DNA from: Phycisphaerales bacterium
GTDB lineage: Bacteria; Planctomycetota; Phycisphaerae; UBA1845
NCBI GenBank assembly: GCA_030612785.1
Contig: JAUWNF010000108.1
Span: forward strand, 1 to 9,012
DNA: 9,012 nucleotides
Direction: 5' to 3'
This document shows positions 1-5,203 of the stretch, one piece after another. A program made the position numbers and the translations under genes. The notes under the pieces were generated by a model. It made no database searches and had not been told where the DNA came from. It saw only the letters and a list, made by a program, of their open reading frames with translations. Position 1 is the stretch's first letter, and each line of letters opens with the position of its first letter.

Positions 1-92
1 GCTGTCCATGACCATTTCGGCACCCATTCTTCGTCCCGCATGCTTATAATCCACCTGCGCGTATATCGGTGCGTTTACGTCGGCTACGCAGA
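1..92. other. Unassigned left edge
   Basis: This stretch contains a perfect TATAAT on the + strand (45-50) but no -35 box at the right distance. One - strand frame is open across it but is too short to judge. It shows no similarity to the DNA upstream of the other 60-bp copy. Confidence 0.35.
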
Positions 93-152
93 CAACCGCC
101 TGCGGCAACTGTTGAGGTTGGAGACATGAGCGCGGAATCGACCGGTCCAGGC
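93..152 (+). repeat. 60-bp direct repeat, left copy (displaced 5' end of the ferredoxin gene)
   Basis: These 60 bases match 4500-4559 with a single mismatch (T at 146, C at 4553). The copy carries the ribosome binding region, an ATG at 126 and the first nine codons (MSAESTGPG) of the 4Fe-4S protein gene starting at 4533. Sequence similarity stops abruptly on both sides, at 92/93 and 152/153, so this is an isolated fragment and not part of a larger duplication. On its right side it runs straight into IS1380 transposase sequence. An out-of-frame fusion ORF starting at ATG 126 continues to 425 (99 residues) and is unlikely to be functional. Confidence 0.9.
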
Positions 153-408
153 GCGGCTTCAACTATTCGCGCTAGCGTACAACGTGGGGAACTTCCTGCG
201 TCGGTTGGCGCTGCCGCACTCGGTGAAACACTGGTCGCTGACCACGCTACGGGAGAAGCTGATCAAGATCGGTGCCAAGATGGTGACCCACTCGCGGTAT
301 GTGATCTTCCAGATGGCCGAAGTGGCCGTGCCGAGCGAGCTGTTCGCTGCGATCCTGGAGCGGATCCAGCGTTTCGGAGTTCCGCCGCCGTTGGTGCAGC
401 GTGGCTGA
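149..408 (+). pseudogene. IS1380-family transposase, C-terminal fragment
   Basis: From about base 151 the frame ending at TGA 406-408 reads ARLQLFALAYNVGNFLRRLA, then about 65 more residues including SVKHWSLTTLREKLIKIGAK and a final GVPPPLVQRG. This is the recognisable C-terminal end of IS1380-type DDE transposases: the RLQLFALAYNLGNFLR block, then the TTLREKLIKIGAK block and the AEVAVP block. About 86 residues survive from a protein usually around 450 long. The N-terminal part and the catalytic DDE core are missing, so it cannot be active. The left edge joins the ferredoxin 5' fragment through a shared AGGC (149-152). A GTG at 184 could initiate a 74-residue product, but I treat the whole as a relic. 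Confidence 0.85.
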
Positions 409-634
409 CGTCCGCGACCGAGTGAAACGTCCGTGATTCGAGTGGGGGCCAGGCTGGAGGCCGCGCGGAAACGGGCCGGACTCGTTGTCCTGGCGGCGTA
501 TGTGCAGGATTGGCAGGTTGGAGCGGGGAAATGGGCGTGGGTTGCGGCGACCGAGGCCGTCTTCGCTTGAATCGAACAGGCCGTTCGGATAGGATGACCG
601 TTTGAAGACTGGTAAATGGGAAATGTCGGGTAGG
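149..634 (+). mobile_element. IS1380-like element, right-hand remnant
   Basis: This spans the transposase fragment (149-408) plus the gene-free DNA after it. Elements of this family usually carry an untranslated stretch between the transposase stop codon and the right terminal repeat, and about 225 bases here would fit. The proposed end is 618-634, which read inward on the - strand begins CCTACCCGACATTTCCC. A 5' CC is consistent with IS1380 ends as I recall them. No matching left-end inverted repeat is visible in the window, so the exact boundary is a guess. The 409-617 stretch holds no gene I can support. Confidence 0.4.
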
Positions 635-640
635 ACGTGA

Positions 641-646
641 TATACT
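641..646 (+). promoter_or_regulatory. Possible -10 element for the four-gene operon
   Basis: TATACT (641-646) matches five of six bases of the sigma-70 -10 consensus and lies 37 bases before the ATG at 683, just outside the proposed IS end. No good -35 box sits 16-18 bases upstream (618-623 is GGGAAA), so it is a weak or extended-type promoter at best. It is placed where the operon needs one. Confidence 0.25.
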
Positions 647-654
647 ACCTCAAC

Positions 655-672
655 GGCGTCGGCGTCGGCGTC
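655..672 (+). repeat. Hexanucleotide tandem repeat (GGCGTC)x3 in the 5' leader
   Basis: Three perfect GGCGTC units are followed by GG and then AGCAGGG. The array abuts the likely Shine-Dalgarno GGAG (673-676, 6 bases before ATG 683). It is short and may be chance in GC-rich DNA. A change in copy number would alter the leader but not the reading frame. Confidence 0.6.
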
Positions 673-682
673 GGAGCAGGGT

Positions 683-2290
683 ATGAGGCGAAAACAACGC
701 CCAGCCAAAACCGCGCGTGCTGTGGTGTGGTTGATCACGGCGTTAGCCGTGGGCGCAATAGTCCTTGTTGTCGGCCCGAGGGCAATAGGCGGCGCGCTGA
801 GGATCGGACAATGGAACGCGACGGTCTCCAGCTTTTCGATTGCTGTGCTTTTGGCGTTCGGAATGTGGGTACTCCCCGACCCCGTTCAGAACAAGCTTCT
901 GCGACTATGGCACTTCTTAAACCTGCTCGTCGGCGAAGCATTCTACGGTCTCCTTGTGGTCCTCGGCTATGTGCGACGCTGGCGCATCTGGATCGCGTCG
1001 CTGTTGATTCTCTCCTCCCCGCTGGCCTTCGTGGGTGTCCATCGCGCGTTGCAGCGCCATACGCACGTCGCGCTCGTAAACCAATTGCTAGAAGACCTGG
1101 CGCAATTCGTCAATGAAAACACCATCGCTCCATGTGAGGCAGCGGTTGCCGCAAACCTTCTGGCCAGGCACCGCGCACTCGGCCCACGAGCGGCGAACCA
1201 TGCTCCCTATCTCTCGTCCTTGATGGAAGCGATCGATATTCTGTTCTCGGACAAGTTTGCAGTAGAGATCGAGCACGAATGTCCGACATGCTACCCGACA
1301 ACGATCGGAAAGGCCTTGGATAAATTGTCAGGCTTTCCGGCAGATTTGTCGTTGCCCGACGCCCAGCTCGTTGTGTTGCTCAGGGCAAAGGCCTACATCG
1401 CCCTATCTGAGCAGGGTCGCCTCATGCATCCTGTTTTTGATGCGTACAAGGCGCTAAAGCCACTGAGGGACTACATCGACAGCAAATCTAAGACCGAGAT
1501 CCCGACGTTGACCACAACGATGCGCAGTTTGTTCGATAGCCTTTGGGCCAATGTTCTTACCCTGTGCGCTGCAAGGTATGGGGAGTACGTACCATGGGCT
1601 TCGGGCACCGGCCAACGGATACGTTCACAGGACGAATTGTTCCGGGAAGCTCGGTCCTCGCATGACGCTGCATTCCAAACCGGCTCCGGCTACGCGCGAG
1701 CGCGAGCTGCGAACAACCGGGCGGATCTGGAGCTCCGGCGGCTTTGGCTCGTAGATCAACGCAGCCGGGCCGAATCATCGCTCGCGCATGATTCGGTTGT
1801 CGCGGGAGAGAGCACGATGTTGAGTCCCTTGGTGGGGGCAGAGCGTCGTCTGGTGCGCTACCTGGACGACCTCAGACGTGCATTGAAAGACTACCCACGC
1901 GACATCTACTTTCTCACGCACGCTCAAGCGGATCATTTACTAGCCCGCATCTATGCGCGACGTCACGCGGCCTGGCACGCCGACGAATCTTCGTCTGACG
2001 CTTGGCTCGGCCGGGCGGAGCGACATTTGGGTAACAGTGTGCGGATGCTCGATATGTCGCTGGTCTGCGGACTGGACTTCACAAGCCTGAAGAACGTGCC
2101 ACAACCCCTCGTCCTCGAGGATTTCCTCCTACTGGAAACGGGCCTTGACGAACGATTTGATGGTCATGAGGGCGTGCTCGAGATCTATAAGCGTGAGCGA
2201 AGCCACTTTCGGCGGATGCTACAGCGGCGCCGTGTGGACATTGAGGAGTTGTCGCAGGCGGTCATTCCGCAGGAACGGTCGGGAGGCTAG
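683..2290 (+). CDS. Multi-pass membrane protein with large helical soluble domain, unknown function
   Basis: I do not recognise the family of this 535-residue protein. The N-terminus is basic (MRRKQRPAK). Hydrophobic segments follow at about residues 13-33, 49-65, 76-96 and 102-120. The short loop after the third carries RRWR, so topology is uncertain. The remaining roughly 415 residues are soluble, rich in Leu, Ala and Arg, and look all-helical. Stretches near 228-262 and 405-460 have the Ala/Leu/Tyr spacing of TPR-like helical pairs, although no clear TPR signature is met. A CPTC motif (C200, C203) could bind metal or form a disulfide. The start is supported by GGAG at 673-676. It is the first gene of the operon; its TAG is followed 25 bases later by the kinase-like gene. 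A sensor or scaffold for the kinase, which has no sensor of its own, is the obvious but unproven role. Its sampled G+C (30-35 of 60 bases) is lower than in the ferredoxin gene downstream. Confidence 0.85.
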   Translation: MRRKQRPAKTARAVVWLITALAVGAIVLVVGPRAIGGALRIGQWNATVSSFSIAVLLAFGMWVLPDPVQNKLLRLWHFLNLLVGEAFYGLLVVLGYVRRWRIWIASLLILSSPLAFVGVHRALQRHTHVALVNQLLEDLAQFVNENTIAPCEAAVAANLLARHRALGPRAANHAPYLSSLMEAIDILFSDKFAVEIEHECPTCYPTTIGKALDKLSGFPADLSLPDAQLVVLLRAKAYIALSEQGRLMHPVFDAYKALKPLRDYIDSKSKTEIPTLTTTMRSLFDSLWANVLTLCAARYGEYVPWASGTGQRIRSQDELFREARSSHDAAFQTGSGYARARAANNRADLELRRLWLVDQRSRAESSLAHDSVVAGESTMLSPLVGAERRLVRYLDDLRRALKDYPRDIYFLTHAQADHLLARIYARRHAAWHADESSSDAWLGRAERHLGNSVRMLDMSLVCGLDFTSLKNVPQPLVLEDFLLLETGLDERFDGHEGVLEIYKRERSHFRRMLQRRRVDIEELSQAVIPQERSGG

Positions 2291-2299
2291 ACCGCGCTT

Positions 2300-2306
2300 G
2301 GGGAGG
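2300..2306 (+). promoter_or_regulatory. Shine-Dalgarno that fixes the TTG start of the kinase-like gene
   Basis: GGGGAGG at 2300-2306 lies 9 bases before TTG 2316-2318 and directly after the preceding TAG (2288-2290). The next in-frame ATG is far inside the protein and the in-frame ATG at 2145 lies deep in gene 1. This ribosome site therefore argues for a TTG start. Confidence 0.65.
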
Positions 2307-2315
2307 TGCTTTCGT

Positions 2316-3104
2316 TTGGTTCAACAACAACGAAAACAGGATCAGGCAGCCGAGCGTCTCCACAGCTTGGCTCACGGGCTTGACGCGCTGCGCCTCGATG
2401 CGGAGGCTGCCTATCACCTCACACGGGAACCGCGAGAGAAGATAGATGATCAGCAGTGGGAGAGGCTTGGCCGCTATGTGAGCGCGATTCTCACGGAAAT
2501 GCACGCAACGGTGTGCGAGGCGCGCAACGCACTCGAAGAGCTGAGCGGCGGGTCGTCGCCGGGGTCGCTGCGTGCGAAATTCCGAAAGATGTCGCCGATG
2601 GAAATCCTCAAGCAGATGATTCCCAGCTACGAGGAGAAAGCGAGCCGGCGGGGGATCACCATTCGTTGCACCGATGACTCGGCCGGCACACCGGGGATCG
2701 AACTCGAGTGCCACAGCGTTCGGCAGATGTTTCACAATGCCCTGACAAATGCACTTAAGTACTCGTACAAGGGATCAACCGACCGGTATCGCTTTATCTT
2801 CATCCGTTCTTCCAAGCACCGACTGCCCGAAAGTGGGGGCTTCAAAATCACGATTCAAAACTACGGGATTGGGGTCAAGGAACAAGAGCATGACACTATC
2901 TGGCTACCCTGGCGCCGCGGTGAGCTGGCCCGCAACGATGCGACGCTGGGCAGCGGACTTGGCTTGGGGCAGATCCGTCGCTGCATGGGGCGCCACGACG
3001 GGACGGCCGAGCTCGAAAGTGTCCCGATAGGTAGTGAGGGGCCCTACAAGACTACCCTAAGGCTGTCGTTTCCTAATAAGAACGACGTGCGGAGTGCGTT
3101 TTGA
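2316..3104 (+). CDS. Histidine-kinase-like ATPase, sensorless
   Basis: This 262-residue protein is read from TTG 2316. The C-terminal half is a GHKL/HATPase_c domain: N-box MFHNALTNALKYS (residues 138-150, key Asn 145), G1 box QNYGIGV (181-187) and G2 box GSGLGLG (212-218). The G1 box has Asn 182 where kinases normally carry the Asp that contacts adenine (DxGxG), so ATP handling may be altered. The N-terminal 75 residues look like a helical dimerisation region, with LHSLAHGLDALR (15-26) offering His 20 (or His 16) as a possible phospho-acceptor; no standard H-box is present. There is no transmembrane segment, PAS or HAMP domain, so input must come from a partner, plausibly the membrane protein just upstream. 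Its TGA overlaps the ATG of the receiver gene (TGATG), which suggests coupled translation and a kinase-partner pair. The fold assignment is firm. Kinase activity is inference. Confidence 0.85.
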   Translation: MVQQQRKQDQAAERLHSLAHGLDALRLDAEAAYHLTREPREKIDDQQWERLGRYVSAILTEMHATVCEARNALEELSGGSSPGSLRAKFRKMSPMEILKQMIPSYEEKASRRGITIRCTDDSAGTPGIELECHSVRQMFHNALTNALKYSYKGSTDRYRFIFIRSSKHRLPESGGFKITIQNYGIGVKEQEHDTIWLPWRRGELARNDATLGSGLGLGQIRRCMGRHDGTAELESVPIGSEGPYKTTLRLSFPNKNDVRSAF

Positions 3105-3559
3105 TGGCGATCATCTTGTGGATGGACGAGGATCTTGACGATTTTCCTGCGATCGAGGATCGGCTGACCGACCTCGGCGCTGATGTCAAGGGCGCTTACA
3201 CGGTATCTGAAGCGTTCAGACTGCTGACACAGAAGCCTGGTATCGCAGCGATCGACTGCTTTGTCGTCGATGCAATCGTTCCCATAGGATTGGTCGACGC
3301 CGATCCAGCTCTGTTAGATGACTTAAGAGGCAAGGTCGGACGAGATCTTAGCGAGTATCAGTATCCAGGCTTGATGCTTTTCGATGCGTTCCCGGACCTT
3401 CATGAGCGATCGGTAGTGCTGTCGATCGTTCCCCGGCACAAGCTCCGCATCAAGTTGCCGCCGAAGCTGCGTGAGAGAGCGTTTCAAAAAATCGGCCTGT
3501 CGTTGGACGAAGAGGAACCGTTCTTCATGGATGTGAAGGAAATCCTGGAGCGCCACTAA
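3104..3559 (+). CDS. Diverged stand-alone response-regulator receiver protein
   Basis: This 151-residue protein resembles a CheY-like receiver along its length. Strand 1 ILWMDED gives an acidic cluster at D8, E9 and D10. CFVVDAIVP gives the expected phospho-acceptor D56 in the classic DxxxP setting. SVVLSIVP supplies S107, and FQKIG supplies K129 where receivers usually have Lys-Pro. The span from D56 to the S107 strand is about 50 residues, longer than the usual 25-30, implying an insertion (around 62-92, acidic and containing SEYQYPG). No DNA-binding or enzymatic output domain follows, so it would act by protein contact. The start is ATG 3104, inside the TGATG overlap with the kinase-like gene and with GGAG 9 bases upstream. 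A TTG at 3101 is also in frame but less likely. The TAA overlaps the next ATG (TAATG). Confidence 0.75.
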   Translation: MAIILWMDEDLDDFPAIEDRLTDLGADVKGAYTVSEAFRLLTQKPGIAAIDCFVVDAIVPIGLVDADPALLDDLRGKVGRDLSEYQYPGLMLFDAFPDLHERSVVLSIVPRHKLRIKLPPKLRERAFQKIGLSLDEEEPFFMDVKEILERH

Positions 3560-4122
3560 TGGAACTTGTCATCCAGGCTTTTGGCCCGACGATCGGTAGC
3601 TGGATTCTGGGCGTTTTCCTCCTTCTCTGGGTCGGGACGGCCGTTGCGGCCGGCATCGCCAGCATCTCGGGACCATTCCTCCCCCTGCTGACGTACGCGG
3701 TAATACAGGATATCATCAAGCTGCGCGTCCGCCTGAAGCGCCCGCGGGCTTCGTTCGAGAGAATGAGCCTCTTCTACAAACTGCAATCCATACCTTCCGA
3801 AAAGCTCGCAGAGACGCGCCCGATGAAGGCCCATGAGCTTCTCCAGTTGCAGCAGCAAATCCCGGGCGGGTTGGACGCCGTCGCAGACACGGTGGGGCGC
3901 CGGTTCGCACATGCCTTTGGCCAATGCGAGCCAGACGAGCAATCCGAGTTCTTGGCGGGCGCGCGGAGGTTTCTGATGGACGAATCGTGGAAGGGGGGTG
4001 ATGCCGCATCTCCCGCTGCCGTGAGGGAACCGCCGCCCTCGGCTCCAGATGAGGTCAAGGCCGCAAAGAAAGTGTCCAAGAAGAAAACTCAAGCTAAAGG
4101 CACCGGGAAGAAGACGGCGTAG
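3559..4122 (+). CDS. Small membrane protein with Lys/Ala-rich C-terminal tail, unknown function
   Basis: I do not recognise the family of this 187-residue protein. Residues 13-35 form a strong hydrophobic helix (WILGVFLLLWVGTAVAAG) and 38-53 a second, giving a membrane hairpin. It is followed by a basic stretch (KLRVRLKRPR, about 54-63) that should stay in the cytoplasm. Residues 65-145 are soluble and probably helical. The tail from about 149 is Pro/Ala-rich, then Lys-rich (KAAKKVSKKKTQAK, ending GKKTA). Such tails resemble histone-H1-like or AlgP tails that bind nucleic acid or acidic surfaces. The start is supported by GGAG at 3547-3550, 8 bases upstream, and by the TAATG overlap with the receiver gene. 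Tight coupling suggests it belongs to the signalling unit, perhaps as a membrane output component; this is inference. Confidence 0.8.
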   Translation: MELVIQAFGPTIGSWILGVFLLLWVGTAVAAGIASISGPFLPLLTYAVIQDIIKLRVRLKRPRASFERMSLFYKLQSIPSEKLAETRPMKAHELLQLQQQIPGGLDAVADTVGRRFAHAFGQCEPDEQSEFLAGARRFLMDESWKGGDAASPAAVREPPPSAPDEVKAAKKVSKKKTQAKGTGKKTA

Positions 4123-4307
4123 CTCGCAACATCCTCGCAACGGCCATGTGATGAGCACGGGCTGCCGCTTTCGACTGCCATCCCGGGCTCGGCCGCCGCT
4201 GTACATCGCTACACGCTGTGGGAGGCCATGGTTGACAAAACCTTCAACCAGAATACCCAGCGGCACGTGCTGTGTCCCACGCGAGTCGGGCAGGCTCCGC
4301 CGTGTAG
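4123..4307 (+). other. Gene-free stretch after the operon
   Basis: I see no supported gene, RNA or clear terminator here. Short open frames exist on both strands but lack ribosome sites and recognisable protein sequence. The region joins the end of the operon to an IS1380 scrap and is probably decayed DNA. Confidence 0.5.
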
Positions 4308-4376
4308 ACCCTGCGGCTCTTCAAGGACAACTAGGCGAGGCTTCAGCTATTCGCGCTGGCGTACAACCTGGGGAAT
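4308..4376 (+). pseudogene. IS1380-family transposase, short internal fragment
   Basis: In the frame with codons at 4308, 4311 and so on, the DNA reads TLRLFKDN, a stop (TAG 4332-4334), then ARLQLFALAYNLGN. It matches the start of the transposase fragment at 149-191, and 4333-4376 aligns to 149-192 with only a handful of substitutions. The TAG sits where the family usually has Glu (GAG), and the similarity ends at 4376, after which a stop soon follows. It is a dead scrap covering about 20 residues. It is a different copy from the left remnant, with base differences at 154/4338, 161/4345, 172/4356 and 184/4368. Confidence 0.75.
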
Positions 4377-4499
4377 CCCGAATGAAAGAGGCCGTGCGAG
4401 CACGCCCGAGTTTCTCTGAGGGCAGTCGGCATCCTCAAGGCGTTCCAGAATTCGTCCGATCATCGTTCCTCGTAGCATCGCTGTTCGGTCCAAATCGTC
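4377..4499 (+). other. Unassigned upstream region of the ferredoxin gene
   Basis: There is no similarity to the DNA left of the other 60-bp copy (1-92) and no clear sigma-70 promoter. The ferredoxin promoter may lie here in a form I cannot recognise, or may have been lost when the flank was rearranged. Confidence 0.4.
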
Positions 4500-4559
4500 C
4501 AACCGCCTGCGGCAACTGTTGAGGTTGGAGACATGAGCGCGGAATCGACCGGCCCAGGC
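4500..4559 (+). repeat. 60-bp direct repeat, right copy (in place at the ferredoxin start)
   Basis: This is the partner of 93-152, with one mismatch in 60 bases. Here the segment is continuous with an intact gene, so this copy is probably ancestral and the left one derived. The two copies bracket the 4.35-kb stretch that holds both IS1380 scraps and the four-gene operon. Confidence 0.9.
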
Positions 4560-5111
4560 CGGCGCCAGTTCTTTCGCGATGCCTTGAAGGGGGTGGTTCG
4601 CCCGCTGGCGGCGTTTCTGGAGGACAAGGTGGAGGTGCCGCCGGGTCGGCCTTTTCTGCGCGCCCCGGGGGCGATTGAAGAGAGCAAGTTCTGCGATACG
4701 TGCTATCGTTGCGGCGCGTGCGTCGAGGTTTGCCCGACCGGCGCGATCGCGTTTCGACCGGTACCGGGGCATCCGGGTGACGGCACGCCGGGGATTGATC
4801 CGGACGTGGCGGCCTGCGTGTTGTGCGATGGTTTGCAATGCACGCACGCCTGCCCCAGCGGAGCCTTGAAGCCGCTGAAGCGAAGCTATGAAATCACCAT
4901 GGGGCTGGCGGTGGTCCGGGCGTCTTACTGCGCGCGGTCGCGGGGAGAAGATTGTGCGCTTTGCGTCGACAAGTGTCCGCTCGGGGCCGCCGCGATCCGC
5001 CTGACGGACGGCGGCCCGCCAAGAGTATCGCCCAGCGGGTGTGTCGGCTGCGGGGTGTGCCAGTTGTACTGCCCCACGCAACCGAAGGCGGTGGTGGTGG
5101 AGGCGGTGTGA
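4533..5111 (+). CDS. MauM/NapG-like protein with four 4Fe-4S cluster motifs
   Basis: This is a 192-residue electron-transfer protein. Four cysteine groups are visible: C57-C60-C63-C67-P (CYRCGACVEVCP), C95-C98-C103-C107-P, C133-C141-C144-C148-P and C170-C173-C176-C180-P. This arrangement is typical of the NapF/NapG/MauM ferredoxin group, with an extra Cys at 54. The N-terminus has RRQFF (10-14), similar to a twin-arginine signal, but the following segment (ALKGVVRPLAAFL) is weakly hydrophobic and contains Arg 23, so export is uncertain. The FCDTCYRCGACVEVCP block after a Pro-rich LRAPGAIEE stretch is usual for the family. GAGG (4521-4524) lies 8 bases before the ATG. No napA, napH or mau partner gene is visible, so the electron donor and acceptor are unknown. 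Its G+C is high (42 of 60 bases in two samples). It converges on the - strand repeat protein. Confidence 0.9.
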   Translation: MSAESTGPGRRQFFRDALKGVVRPLAAFLEDKVEVPPGRPFLRAPGAIEESKFCDTCYRCGACVEVCPTGAIAFRPVPGHPGDGTPGIDPDVAACVLCDGLQCTHACPSGALKPLKRSYEITMGLAVVRASYCARSRGEDCALCVDKCPLGAAAIRLTDGGPPRVSPSGCVGCGVCQLYCPTQPKAVVVEAV

Positions 5112-5123
5112 TTCGAAGCCGAG

Positions 5124-5158
5124 CACGGCCACGTCCCGGCGCGCCGGGATGGACCGTG
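5124..5158. terminator. Palindromic hairpin between convergent genes, likely bidirectional terminator
   Basis: A perfect 16-base palindrome TCCCGGCGCGCCGGGA (5134-5149) is extended by CCA/TGG (5129-5131 with 5150-5152) and CACGG/CCGTG (5124-5128 with 5154-5158), with small bulges. It sits in the 92-base gap between the + strand ferredoxin stop and the - strand repeat-protein stop. No T-run follows on either strand, so it is not a canonical intrinsic terminator. It may act as an mRNA 3'-end stabiliser or with help from Rho. Confidence 0.5.
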
Positions 5159-5203
5159 GGACACGAGCGCTGAGCACTTCGTAGTCAGGCGAGCTTTTCC
5201 GCT

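Noticed and set aside
1..92. A - strand frame open across the left edge, and TATAAT at 45-50 as a promoter
   Set aside because: Thirty open codons are expected by chance in GC-rich DNA, and the TATAAT has no suitably placed -35 box.
655..672. GGCGTC repeats as a phase-variation switch
   Set aside because: There are only three units, and a 6-base unit ahead of the start codon cannot shift the frame. It could at most tune expression.
247..738. A 163-residue - strand open frame
   Set aside because: It runs antisense through the transposase remnant, the IS flank and the operon leader, and has no recognisable protein features.
2145..2315. In-frame ATG at 2145 as the start of the kinase-like gene
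   Set aside because: It would overlap gene 1 by 146 bases, and the extra residues look like out-of-frame translation of gene 1. The TTG at 2316 has a strong ribosome site.
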